Positions 8,495 to 16,645 of a stretch of 64,000 bases of DNA are shown here, in pieces; position 1 is the stretch's first letter; each line of letters opens with the position of its first letter. Origin of the DNA: Reyranella sp. CPCC 100927 (GTDB lineage: Bacteria; Pseudomonadota; Alphaproteobacteria; Reyranellales; Reyranellaceae); assembly GCF_007859315.1 (NCBI RefSeq), contig NZ_VOHA01000019.1, positions 1 through 64,000 on the forward strand, in the 5' to 3' direction. Position numbers and translations under genes: made by a program. The notes beneath the pieces are model-generated. The model ran no database searches and had not been told where the DNA came from. It saw nothing but the letters and a program-made list of their open reading frames with translations.

Positions 8495-8857
8495 TCACGA
8501 CCCACCGCGCAGCGCATCGAGGTTCAGCGCAATATAGTCCCCCATCCACATCGCACGGTCGCGATGATCGGTGAGCGCATCACCGGTGTTGGGATGCGTG
8601 AACACCACCAGGTCGCCGCGGTTGAGCGCCAGCCACGACACGATCTCGGTAAAGCGCTCCGGCTTGAACGCGACCTGATAGCTCCAGCGCGGATGCGGCC
8701 CGACCGGCCGCTCGTGGAAGCGCCCCATCTCCATCGCGCAGTCGAAGCGCTTCAAGATTGCCTCGCGCAGCGCCCAGGCCGCGTCGCGGCTAGCGGCATC
8801 GAAGTAGACGTGCGAATGCCAGCTCTCGATGGTGCCAACGTCCGTGTGGTCGGTCAC
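8495..8857 (-). CDS. DOPA 4,5-dioxygenase family protein
   Basis: About 120 residues. SWHSHVYFDAASRDAAWALRE at the N-terminus, GPHPRWSYQVAF in the middle and VFTHPNTGDALTDHRDRAMWMG near the end are characteristic, and the conserved histidines are candidate metal ligands. Known fungal members cleave DOPA extradiolly; most bacterial relatives are uncharacterised. I prefer the GTG at 8857 because GGAGAGTCAC sits just upstream; an ATG at 8869 is the alternative. No pathway partner is adjacent. Confidence 0.75.
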   Translation of the reverse strand: MTDHTDVGTIESWHSHVYFDAASRDAAWALREAILKRFDCAMEMGRFHERPVGPHPRWSYQVAFKPERFTEIVSWLALNRGDLVVFTHPNTGDALTDHRDRAMWMGDYIALNLDALRGGS

Positions 8858-8915
8858 GTGACTCTCCATATCCGTCGTTGTACCGAGCGTACCGCCGACG
8901 CATGGAACAGGTCCA

Positions 8916-9230
8916 CTACGTCGATGCGCCGTCGCTTTTCACCACGAATGGCTGGTGCCTTGCGGCACCGGTCATCAAGTGCTTCAGCTCGGGCGGCTCC
9001 TGGAAAGTCGCCCCTTCGCGCCAGTTGTAGAGGTGCCAGTACACTTCCAGCAGCCTGCCGGTGGGAAGCGCACGATCAGCGAGCCATCGGCGGCGGCTCG
9101 ATCCGCTGCAGCGGTGAAACAGATACTCGCGTGCCGACGGCGCGCTGCCGCCCGAACCGCCAGACGATATTGCGCGGCTCCGAAGGAATCCTCAGCAGAT
9201 CGAGAAAAGTTCGATGAATTTGGTCGTCTG
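8916..9230 (-). pseudogene. Frameshifted remnant of a WYL-domain transcriptional regulator
   Basis: Reading the minus strand across three frames gives successive pieces of the WYL C-terminal pattern. EPRNIVWRFGRQRA then VSPLQRIEP lie in one frame, ADGSLIVRF in a second, and TGRLLEVYWHLYNWREGATF then QEPPELKHLM in a third, ending at a TAG at 8916-8918. Intact family members read approximately WRF..FHPTQ.IEP..DGSLIVRF..GLLEV..HLY.WG..VE...P.EL. The DNA-binding N-terminal half is absent, so two frameshifts plus truncation make this a dead gene. It abuts the start of the restriction-modification gene. Confidence 0.65.
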
Positions 9231-9259
9231 CGACTCACCATCTGTGGCAGAATCGACAA

Positions 9260-11914
9260 ATGGCGACACCTTTAGAACCTCTGACTCTCACTTGCCCCAT
9301 TCGGGGCTTGTTAAAGCCAAGGAAACGCAAAGGCTCAGATCTAAGCACGCTAGAAGAGCGTCACAGGATCGATGCAATCCGATACCTCCTATCACTCGGG
9401 TACGATCCTAAGAGGATCAAGATCGAAGCTGTCGTGGCCAAGTTTGGGCACGGCGGGAAGAATAGCTTTCGGTGTGATTTGGCAGTCCTCGACATTGACG
9501 CTGCTCTGATCGATATGTCGAGTGCAACCGCGGTTGCCGACGTGTTGAAGCACGCCGTCATTCTCGCGGAGATCAAGCGCGACGACAGCAATGCTGACTA
9601 CGTCCGGACAACTCAAGTTGAGCCGTTGCTGAGATTCGCAACGCGCATAGATACGATGGGGTTGTTTTGGGATGGCGTCACGCCGAGGGTATTCTGGAAA
9701 GAATACGATGGGCAGCAGACAACAATTCGCAGTGGCCCGCTCGCATTGCTGCCAAGACCTGGGAAGCTTATCAAGGCTAAGGCACTAACCTACGAAGATC
9801 TAAGGCCACCAGAGTCCCTCCTGGACGTTTTCTCTCGAGTTGAAGATGTCCTGCATGCTGCCTCTATTTCACTCGAAGAGCGCTATGAGGTGTTGCTTCA
9901 GCTCATACTCGCGAAAATTTACGATGAACATCAAGGAGAGGGATCGCCGAAAGATCCGCTCGCATTCCAAGATTTCGAAGCAGTCGGAACTTCGGACAAG
10001 CAGGCCTCACTTGACTTGAACGCCGCGCTTTCTTCCGCGGTTGGGTTTTACAGCGCCCACTTGCCGAAGGCCATTGACGACCGGTTTCGCGTCAAGAATG
10101 ACGCTCTCGCGAGGTGCGGAGAGATCATGGCCTCGCACCTGATGACCGCGGCGAACAAAGAAGTCATTCAAACCTTCTACATGAAGTTTGCGAAGGACCT
10201 CTATCGTTGGGACCTTGCGCAATACTTCACGCCACCCACGGTGACAGACTTCATTGTTGAAGTCTTAAATCCGGTAGCGGGCGAAGTTGTTAAGGACCCA
10301 GCGTGTGGAAGCGCTGACTTTCTTGTTGCTACCTTTCATCGGAGCCGTGCGAAGAAGATCAGGAACGCAGCGGATATGACCTTTGGTGCTGACAATGATG
10401 CTAAGGCTGTCCAGATCGCGGTCTTGAACATGCTACTGAATGGCGATGGCAAGACCAATATCAAAGAGGAAGACTCTCTTAGCGCAGTTGCAAAGAATCG
10501 CGAGCGGTCGATTCAGGACAAGCAGTTTCGGCCGCAACAATTCCACGCAATGGTTTGCAATCCACCGTTTGGACTCAAGATCGTCGAAAAGCGGCGATCT
10601 GTTCTGCAATGGTTTGATCTTGGTCATCTGTGGACTCGGGACAAGATCACCGGGGTCTATAAACAGCTAACAGACATCCTCGATCAGCAAGAAAAGGGTT
10701 TGTTGTTCGCAGAAGTGTGCGTTCGCGAAGCGCGCGCCGGTGGCCGGATAGCAATCATTCTTCCGAATGGATATCTCGGTAATAGGTCCGAACGCTACGT
10801 CGCCTTTCGCGAGTGGCTGCTGCGGCATTGTCGAGTTGTCTCCATTTGTGGTTTCCCAAGATTCACGTTCAAGACTTCCGGCGCCGATGTCAGCGCAAGC
10901 GTGGTGTACCTGGAGAAACGAGAGAAGCCGCTAGCCGACAGTTCGGCCGATACTGGTTACATGTTCAATGTCGAGTTGATTGAGAATGTTGGTTGGAGTG
11001 TAGGCGACAAGAATGCCCTGCCTCAATTTGTTCGCTCCGAGACTGATGGAAGCTTTTTTGTAGGTGAAGATGGCCGTAAGGTGATTCGTTCTGACTTTGA
11101 GGCCGTGCTCGCTGACCTTCGCAGCAGCCCTGCAGTCTCGCATTTTGGATGGCTGACTAGAGGGCTAAACTTGCCGCCCGCTGGTGGTACTCCACTTGGT
11201 TGGGCAAAAGCGATTTCTGTTGTAACGGGTGACCGACATAAAACTCTCGATCCCAAAAGACACTCACGCAAATATGCGGCTCTCATCGGAGACATCGCTA
11301 AGCAAGATCATGTACACCTGACAGATCTGTTCGACGTTCTGCCTCAAGGTAAATCATCCGATAGCAAGGTAGTAAATCGCGTTATTGATGCTGAGTACCA
11401 TTATGTTGATATCGACAACATTGGTGCAGGCGAGTATCGGACTTCGACAATGCGAGGTTGGCAGTTGCCTCAACGAGCCAAACATTTCGCCGAAGCGATG
11501 GAGGTGTACGTCGGCTCCATTTGGAGCAGTGTTTCCAAGTGGTGTCTCATCGGAGAAAATCCGTTGCCGAATACTGTTGTAACCAACGGATGCCATCGCT
11601 TGCGACTGAAGCCCGGCAAGAAGGAGCATCTTTTAGATGCCTGCGTTTTCTTCTGCTCTGAGGCTTACACCACCCAAATGAGGGCTCTTGCGCGTGGCTC
11701 GGATGGCCTCGCGGAAATTCATGAGGACGATCTACAGCTAGTCCTTGTCCCGCTAATCAAAGATCAGGATGCACGTGCTAAACTGCAGCCGTTCGTTGAG
11801 GGACTAGTGGCTGGGCAATCAACGCTGAAGGGAACTGTGACCAACCTCTTAGCGCAACGGGGCCTTAAGCTTCCGACTCCCGCCGCCCGTTCCCATCATT
11901 CCGTGCTAGTCTGA
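9260..11914 (+). CDS. One-piece restriction-modification protein (type IIG-like: PD-ExK nuclease, N6-adenine methylase, target-recognition domain)
   Basis: 884 residues. The N-terminus has a PD-(D/E)XK-like nuclease pattern: E56, D73 in FRCDLAVLD and E104-I-K106 in AVILAEIKRDD. The methylase core follows, with motif I DPACGSADFL from residue 346 (the usual second glycine is alanine) and catalytic NPPF at 434. The C-terminal third resembles HsdS target-recognition modules (YVDIDNIGAGEY, VYVGSIWSSVSKW). One chain could therefore recognise, methylate and cut DNA. No separate hsdS, hsdR or hsdM is adjacent. Base composition is visibly richer in A+T than its neighbours, indicating recent acquisition. 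An orphan regulatory methylase with a decayed nuclease is possible. Confidence 0.75.
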   Translation: MATPLEPLTLTCPIRGLLKPRKRKGSDLSTLEERHRIDAIRYLLSLGYDPKRIKIEAVVAKFGHGGKNSFRCDLAVLDIDAALIDMSSATAVADVLKHAVILAEIKRDDSNADYVRTTQVEPLLRFATRIDTMGLFWDGVTPRVFWKEYDGQQTTIRSGPLALLPRPGKLIKAKALTYEDLRPPESLLDVFSRVEDVLHAASISLEERYEVLLQLILAKIYDEHQGEGSPKDPLAFQDFEAVGTSDKQASLDLNAALSSAVGFYSAHLPKAIDDRFRVKNDALARCGEIMASHLMTAANKEVIQTFYMKFAKDLYRWDLAQYFTPPTVTDFIVEVLNPVAGEVVKDPACGSADFLVATFHRSRAKKIRNAADMTFGADNDAKAVQIAVLNMLLNGDGKTNIKEEDSLSAVAKNRERSIQDKQFRPQQFHAMVCNPPFGLKIVEKRRSVLQWFDLGHLWTRDKITGVYKQLTDILDQQEKGLLFAEVCVREARAGGRIAIILPNGYLGNRSERYVAFREWLLRHCRVVSICGFPRFTFKTSGADVSASVVYLEKREKPLADSSADTGYMFNVELIENVGWSVGDKNALPQFVRSETDGSFFVGEDGRKVIRSDFEAVLADLRSSPAVSHFGWLTRGLNLPPAGGTPLGWAKAISVVTGDRHKTLDPKRHSRKYAALIGDIAKQDHVHLTDLFDVLPQGKSSDSKVVNRVIDAEYHYVDIDNIGAGEYRTSTMRGWQLPQRAKHFAEAMEVYVGSIWSSVSKWCLIGENPLPNTVVTNGCHRLRLKPGKKEHLLDACVFFCSEAYTTQMRALARGSDGLAEIHEDDLQLVLVPLIKDQDARAKLQPFVEGLVAGQSTLKGTVTNLLAQRGLKLPTPAARSHHSVLV

Positions 11915-12014
11915 GTCTAAAGTCCAACTGCTTGCGGGGATTGCATGTGAGGCAGTCAGTTCACGGGCCATCTCGACATTCGCCTTCCTTCAAGTCGCGA
12001 GGCGGGTGGCCGGT

Positions 12015-12134
12015 GCGCCGTCCAGCGTGAAGCGCATCTCGTCGCGCACCATGCCGAGCTCGGGCTCGCCGGTGCGCACCAGGCCGCTGCGGCGCTGGCC
12101 CTCGGGCAGGCGGTCGAACTCTCTCTGAGGGTCG
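12015..12134 (-). pseudogene. Fragment of the 15158-15709 exported-protein gene
   Basis: About 120 bases align with 15324-15446, sharing blocks such as GTCGCGCACCATGCCGAGCT and GCTGCGGCGCTGGCCCTCG. The fragment has a few substitutions and one 3-nt deletion (GCGCACCAGG against GCGCACCACCAGG). No start or signal peptide remains. It marks an edge of the accessory island between the restriction gene and the MFS gene. Confidence 0.8.
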
Positions 12135-12196
12135 ACTGGCGCGGGCGCCAGCGGCAATGTGGCCCTGCTTTCATCCGTCGAGCGCCCGTGATCGCG

Positions 12197-13510
12197 TCAG
12201 GAGGGCGCGCCACCTGTCGGTGGGCGGGCCGTGGCGGGTTCCGCTGCCGCCCGTGACGCCAGCACGATGCAGACCGCGGCGGCTGCCATCAGAAGGCCGA
12301 TCACGATCAACGGAATTCCGTAGGCGCCGGTGAGGTCGTGGATGACGCCGACCGCCTGCGGCCCGACATAGCCCGAAATGTTGCCGAGCGAATTGATGAT
12401 GGCGATGCCGCCGGCCACGGCAGCGGTCCCCAGCCATTCGGTCGGCAGGTTCCAGAAGCAGGGCAGCGCCGAGGCGATGCCGAAGGCCGCCACGCAGAAG
12501 CTCGCGATCGCCGCCACGGGACTGACGGCGAGCGTGAGGCCGGCGCCCAGCAAGCCGATCGCGGCCAGCAGGCAGGGACCCGCCACGTGCCAGGTCCGCT
12601 CGCCCGTGCGGTCGGAGTTGCGCGACAGCACGACCATGCCGATGACACCGAACACGCCGGGAATGGCGCTGAGATAGGCGACGGTCAGGTCGCCATAGCC
12701 CATCGTCTTCATCATCAGCGGCATGAAGAAGCTGGTGCCGTAGACGCCGAACGCGATCAGGGTATAGCCCAGGATCAGCAGCAGCATGGCGGGGCTGACG
12801 ATGGCCTTGCCCAGGCCAAGCGTCTGGCTCTTGAGCTGCGCGCTCTCGGCGTCCAGGCGGGCGCGCAACCAGGCCTTCTGGTCGGGGCTCAGCCACGTCG
12901 CGTCCTGCGGCCGGTCGCGGATCACGCGCGGGCAGGCGATCGCCAGCAGGCAGGCGGGAATGCCTTCGATCAGGAACATCCATTGCCAGCCCGAGAGGCC
13001 ATGCCAGCCGTGCAGGCGCAGCAGGTTGCCCGAGATCGGGCCGCCGATCACGTTGGCGGCGGCGCCGAAGGCATAGAAGACGCCCATCGCCTTGCTGCGA
13101 TGGCCGGACGGGAACCAGCGGGTCATGAACCAGGCGACACCGGGAAAGAACCCCGCTTCGGCGATGCCGAGCAGGAAGCGCATGACCACGAAGCTGGTGG
13201 CGTCGGTGACGAAGGCGGTACCGGCCGAGCAGGCGCCCCAGACGAACATGATAATGGTGAGCCAGCGCCGCGCGCCGATGCGCATCAGGATCGCGTTGGC
13301 CGGGAACTGGAACAGCACGTAGCTCCAGAAGAAGGCGCCGGCCGCCAGGCCATAGGCCGTCGCCGCCAGGCCGAGCTCCTGGTTCATGGTCAGCGCCGCA
13401 ATCGAGACGTTGAAGCGATCGAGCGCGTTGATCAGGTAGCCGAGGCTGAGAAAGGGCAGCAATCGCCACGCGATCTTGCGCATGACGGTGTCTTCGATGT
13501 CCGCTGTCAT
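12197..13510 (-). CDS. MFS transporter, anion:cation symporter (ACS)-like
   Basis: 437 residues with about 12 hydrophobic segments. Family signs are ALDRFNVSIAALTM after the first helix, FLLGIAEAGFFPGVAWFMTRWFP between helices 4 and 5 and GWQWMFLIEGIPA. This subgroup imports organic anions such as tartrate, phthalate, hydroxyphenylacetate or sugar acids with protons. No catabolic partner is directly adjacent, so the substrate is unknown. The ATG is preceded by AGGAGGAAAGCCCC. Confidence 0.85.
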   Translation of the reverse strand: MTADIEDTVMRKIAWRLLPFLSLGYLINALDRFNVSIAALTMNQELGLAATAYGLAAGAFFWSYVLFQFPANAILMRIGARRWLTIIMFVWGACSAGTAFVTDATSFVVMRFLLGIAEAGFFPGVAWFMTRWFPSGHRSKAMGVFYAFGAAANVIGGPISGNLLRLHGWHGLSGWQWMFLIEGIPACLLAIACPRVIRDRPQDATWLSPDQKAWLRARLDAESAQLKSQTLGLGKAIVSPAMLLLILGYTLIAFGVYGTSFFMPLMMKTMGYGDLTVAYLSAIPGVFGVIGMVVLSRNSDRTGERTWHVAGPCLLAAIGLLGAGLTLAVSPVAAIASFCVAAFGIASALPCFWNLPTEWLGTAAVAGGIAIINSLGNISGYVGPQAVGVIHDLTGAYGIPLIVIGLLMAAAAVCIVLASRAAAEPATARPPTGGAPS

Positions 13511-13934
13511 GGGGCTTTCCTCCTGACGCCGTTACTCTCGAACAGCTGCCGGGAACAATGGTCCCGCGATGTCGGGCGGGCCATGTGCGCCCAAGAGGGA
13601 TGGTGACTTGCCGAAATTGCACGGCGGCGGTGGTGTATCGGCCGACTTTGTGTCGGCTTGCCGGGATTTCAGGACGACCGAACCGTGCCACCCGATCTCG
13701 GCGCACCGTCTGCCGAGACGCTCGCGGGCGGAATGATTTTGAGCCGCTCAGAGGGTCGGCAGAGCGATGTTTCGCCGCGCGAGAATCGTCGACACGTCGT
13801 CTCTCGAGATTGTAACCATAGGTAGTACAAGTATGAGAATATTCTATGATATAGGCCTATATGGGCTTTGCGGCATAGGCAGGGACACGCGGCCAATCCT
13901 GCTTGAAAAACCCATCATGATAGGTTAGGTGCGG
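13511..13934. other. Divergent intergenic region with palindromes
   Basis: No gene is seen. The right part (about 13800-13865) is markedly A+T-rich and holds GAATATTC (13837-13844) and the perfect palindrome ATATAGGCCTATAT (13849-13862). It probably carries promoters for the MFS gene on the left and the DUF4160-DUF2442 gene on the right. Confidence 0.5.
13849..13862. promoter_or_regulatory. Perfect 14-bp palindrome, candidate operator
   Basis: ATATAGGCCTATAT is its own reverse complement and lies 72 nt upstream of the fused DUF4160-DUF2442 gene, in an A+T-rich patch. If that gene is a toxin-antitoxin-like module, an autoregulatory operator would be expected about here. No binding data exist. 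Confidence 0.4.
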
Positions 13935-14630
13935 ATGCCGACGGTTCATCGGGCGTATGGGCTGCGCTTCGTTGTCTATGTGGACGACCATCCGCCGGCA
14001 CATGTCCACGTCGTGGGCGCAAGCGGCGAGGCGAAGATCGACCTGGGCGTAGAAGAAGGCCGGCCGTCCCTGCTGTGGGCCAGGGGGCTTGATCGAGCGA
14101 CCCTGCGCAGGGCGATGTTGGAGGTGATGGCCCAGCGCGATCTGCTGCTTGCAGCGTGGCAGCGCATCCACGGACCGGTGCCCGAGGAGAGACACGTGAT
14201 GAAGCGTGACTGGATCGATACGCAAATCGACGCGGCGATGAAGCGGGGCACCCGCAAATTCACTCGGGAGCCGCATGCCGTCAGTGCCCGCTATGACGCC
14301 CGCAGCGCCCGGGTCAAGGTGGAGCTCAGCAATGGTTGCACCTTCGCCTTTCCCGCCCGCGCCCTGCAGGGCTTGAGCGATGCCACGGACGGGCAGCTTG
14401 CGAAGATCGAGCTCTCGCCGCTCGGCGCCGGATTGCATTGGCCGTTGCTCGACGCCGACTTCACTGTCAGCGGGCTTCTGATGGGCATTTTCGGTACGCG
14501 AGCCTGGATGGCCAGGGAGATGGCCCGGCGGGCGGGCGCCACGTCCTCGCCGGCCAAGGCGGCGGCTGCGCGCCGCAATGGCCGAAAAGGGGGACGCCCG
14601 CGGAGGACACGGGGCGAGCGGGCGGCGTGA
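13935..14630 (+). CDS. Fused DUF4160-DUF2442 protein
   Basis: 231 residues. Residues 1 to about 80 match DUF4160 (MPTVHRAYGLRFVVYVDDHPP then AHVHVVG). Residues about 110-200 match DUF2442 (SARYDARSARVKVELSNG, LSDATDGQLAKIELSPLG, LLMGIFGTRAW). The end is the lysine/arginine-rich AAARRNGRKGGRPRR tail common to DUF2442 proteins. The two domains are normally separate neighbouring genes, often listed as toxin-antitoxin-like pairs; here they form one frame. An internal ATG at 14200 with GAGGAGAGACACGTG before it could still give the second protein alone. A GTG at 13929 is an alternative first start. Confidence 0.75.
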   Translation: MPTVHRAYGLRFVVYVDDHPPAHVHVVGASGEAKIDLGVEEGRPSLLWARGLDRATLRRAMLEVMAQRDLLLAAWQRIHGPVPEERHVMKRDWIDTQIDAAMKRGTRKFTREPHAVSARYDARSARVKVELSNGCTFAFPARALQGLSDATDGQLAKIELSPLGAGLHWPLLDADFTVSGLLMGIFGTRAWMAREMARRAGATSSPAKAAAARRNGRKGGRPRRTRGERAA

Positions 14631-14781
14631 GCCGGAGCGCCCTCGGTGTTCCGGTGATGGTTATCCTGGAAGATCGCGCGCTGCGCTCGTCCCAGCAATG
14701 TCGTGCGAACGGCTGTGGAAAGAACAGCGGACCTGAAGTTCTCGGCCTAGGGGCGAGAGGGACTGGCGGAGGGCAGGCTCG

Positions 14782-15117
14782 ATGGCCAGTGCAGATGCAT
14801 ATCTTGACGCCCGAGCGGAATTTGAGCGGCACAACGAGGACGTCAAGGCGCTCGCCAGCGTGCTTTCGCAAGTTGCGCGCGCCTTGGCGCAACGGCCCGG
14901 ACATTTCAGTTTCACCAATTGCTCAGTGATGTTGCCGCCGCCAGCCAGTACGTGGCCATTCGCGGTCGGTGTGGACGCGAACGACTGGCGATCACCACAA
15001 CAGATCCACGCGCTCCTGGCCAAATGGCACGAGGCGAGAAGCGCCATGATCAAGGCGTGGCAAGATCTTCCTGAGCACTGGCGGCGCGGCGTTCAGCCGC
15101 CGCCGACGGTCATGTGA
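14782..15117 (+). CDS. Hypothetical protein
   Basis: 111 residues with no family I recognise. The N-terminal half is a likely helix (AYLDARAEFERHNEDVKALASVLSQVARAL). The middle has HFSFTNCSVMLPPPASTWPFA and the end is rich in W, H and E (LLAKWHEARSAMIKAWQDLP). No signal peptide or membrane segment is visible. GGAGGGCAGGCTCG precedes the ATG. It lies within the accessory island and resembles the small unknown proteins common on phage or plasmid DNA. Confidence 0.55.
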   Translation: MASADAYLDARAEFERHNEDVKALASVLSQVARALAQRPGHFSFTNCSVMLPPPASTWPFAVGVDANDWRSPQQIHALLAKWHEARSAMIKAWQDLPEHWRRGVQPPPTVM

Positions 15118-15157
15118 GCCGTTCCTGGGCAAGTCGATCGGATGAAGAAAACCGGGT

Positions 15158-15709
15158 CTAGCTCTTCACCAGCGCAAACGACGCCATGAACCGCTCGATA
15201 TCGGGCGAGGTCTTGCTGTCGGCCGGGCCGACGTAGATCATCTGGTACAGGATGTTGGCCTTGAGCACGGCCAGGATGCTCATGATGGAGTCGCCCTTCT
15301 CGATGACGAGGCGGATGGCGGGGGCGCCGTCCAGCGTGAAGCGCTTTTCGTCGCGCACCATGCCGAGCTCGGGCTCGCCGGTGCGCACCACCAGGCCGCT
15401 GCGGCGCTGGCCCTCGCGCAGGCGGTCGAACTCCTTCTGCGGGTCGGTGGGCGCGGCGCCGGCGGGATAGACGACGTGGCTGGCCATGAAGCTGCGCTGC
15501 TCCACCACGACGGTGGCGCTGTGGTAGCTCGCCGTGCCGGCCGCGGTCTTGGTCTCCTGCGAGCGCGCCGCGGGCGTGCCGGGCATGTCGATGCGGTAGC
15601 CGGCGGCGTCGGGCTTGTATTCGTGCCACTGCTGGGCGGCGGCGGCCAGCGGCCAGGTCAGCGCGGCGAGGGCGATCATCAGGGCGCGGGTGAGGGGGCG
15701 GCGGAGCAT
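15158..15709 (-). CDS. Exported protein, paralog of the downstream gene
   Basis: 183 residues with a Sec signal peptide (LTRALMIALAALTWPLAAAAQ) and then a periplasmic domain beginning WHEYKPDAAGYRIDMPGTP. It shares this opening, a central -ERRLT/EKRFT--APA-RLV segment and the ending DIERFMASFALVKS with the gene at 15965-16486, so the two are tandem duplicates. The family is unknown to me. GGAGTCTCCCTG precedes the chosen ATG. A fragment of this gene also lies at 12015-12134. Confidence 0.75.
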   Translation of the reverse strand: MLRRPLTRALMIALAALTWPLAAAAQQWHEYKPDAAGYRIDMPGTPAARSQETKTAAGTASYHSATVVVEQRSFMASHVVYPAGAAPTDPQKEFDRLREGQRRSGLVVRTGEPELGMVRDEKRFTLDGAPAIRLVIEKGDSIMSILAVLKANILYQMIYVGPADSKTSPDIERFMASFALVKS

Positions 15710-15738
15710 CAGGGAGACTCCGATGGTGCGGTGCCGAT

Positions 15739-15870
15739 TGTCCTGGGCGTAGCGAAGGATCCGTCTGGCCGCCGGTTCGCACGGGTGGCAGTCGTGGCGC
15801 GCGGGGCGCCCTTTGGGGATCCCGTGCGGGTCGACGGTTTGACGGATCCTTCGCTTCGCTCTGGATGACA
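15739..15870. repeat. Palindromic repeat family D
   Basis: TGGGCGTAGCGAAGGATCCG on the left and CGGATCCTTCGCTTCGCTC on the right are near-mirror arms. The same element type occurs at 28253-28375, 45041-45145, 50400-50481, 51965-52051 and 60301-60366. Confidence 0.65.
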
Positions 15871-15902
15871 ATGCGGGGGGCGTCGGGGTTCTGGTGAGAG
15901 GG

Positions 15903-15961
15903 ACCGCGTGGGGTCCCCCTCCGCCCTTCGGGCACCTCCCCCACTGCGTGGGGGAGGGAAG
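15903..15961. repeat. Palindromic repeat family A, right half
   Basis: GGTCCCCCTCCGCCCTTCGG followed by the CTCCCCCACTGCGTGGGGGAG hairpin. Only the right half is present. It sits just after the stop of the exported-protein gene at 15965-16486 and could serve as its terminator. Confidence 0.75.
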
Positions 15962-15964
15962 AGG

Positions 15965-16486
15965 TTAGCTCTTCACGAGCTTGAACGAGGACATGAAGCG
16001 CTCGACGTCGGGGGGGAGGTCGCCGCCCTGGGGCTGGTGGTAGAGCGCCTGGTACATCATGTTGCCCTTCACCGCGATCAGCAGGTGGACGACCTGGCCG
16101 CTGCTCTCCAGCACCAGGCGGCGGGCCGGCGTGTCGCCGATGGTGAGGCGCTTCTCGCTCACCAGCTTGCCGTTCTTGAGCACGCCGTCGCGGGCGTTGT
16201 CGAGCGCCAGCTGCGGATCGGACGGCAGCGCGCCCGCCTGGTAGACGGCGTGGCTGGTGAGGTAGCCGCTCTTGCCCTGGGCGACGCGCGCCATGGTGAC
16301 GGTGGCGTTGCCGGCCGGCGTCGGCTGCTCGCGGCTCTTCACGTCGGGCGTGCCGGGCAGCTCGATGCGGTAGCCGGCGCCGGCGGGCTTGTACTCCTGC
16401 CAGGACTGGGCGTGGGCCGGGAGGACGGCACACACGGCGGCGAGCGCGATGATGAGCGCCGACAGGAGATGCGGGATGCGGGGCAT
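15965..16486 (-). CDS. Exported protein, paralog of the upstream gene
   Basis: 173 residues from the ATG that has GGAGCCCACC before it; an ATG four codons earlier is less well placed. The signal peptide LLSALIIALAAVCAVLPAHA is followed by QSWQEYKPAGAGYRIELPGTP. It ends DVERFMSSFKLVKS like its paralog at 15158-15709. The periplasmic domain is of unknown function. It lies downstream of a sigma-factor gene on the same strand, but repeats intervene, so shared transcription is uncertain. Confidence 0.75.
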   Translation of the reverse strand: MPRIPHLLSALIIALAAVCAVLPAHAQSWQEYKPAGAGYRIELPGTPDVKSREQPTPAGNATVTMARVAQGKSGYLTSHAVYQAGALPSDPQLALDNARDGVLKNGKLVSEKRLTIGDTPARRLVLESSGQVVHLLIAVKGNMMYQALYHQPQGGDLPPDVERFMSSFKLVKS

Positions 16487-16512
16487 GGTGGGCTCCATTG
16501 TTTTCCTGTTGC

Positions 16513-16645
16513 CTCCTCATACGGTGGGGAGGCGCACCGTCCTGCGACGGGCTCGGGATGAGGGCGGCGGCGTCTCTGTCGCTGAAACCACGTCAGGTCC
16601 CCCTCCGCCCTTCGGGCACCTCCCCCACTACGTGGGGGAGGGATC
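16513..16645. repeat. Palindromic repeat family A, diverged copy reaching into a gene
   Basis: The right half (GGTCCCCCTCCGCCCTTCGG, CTCCCCCACTACGTGGGGGAG) is typical and the left half has diverged. The closing hairpin at about 16619-16641 contains the sigma-factor stop codon, so the repeat supplies that protein's last residues. Confidence 0.75.

Noticed and set aside
8920-9259. Small plus-strand gene upstream of the restriction gene
   Set aside because: The plus-strand translations are Arg/Ala-rich with no family features, and the minus strand carries the WYL remnant.
13929-13934. GTG at 13929 as start of the DUF4160-DUF2442 gene
   Set aside because: DUF4160 proteins usually begin MPT, which corresponds to the ATG at 13935.
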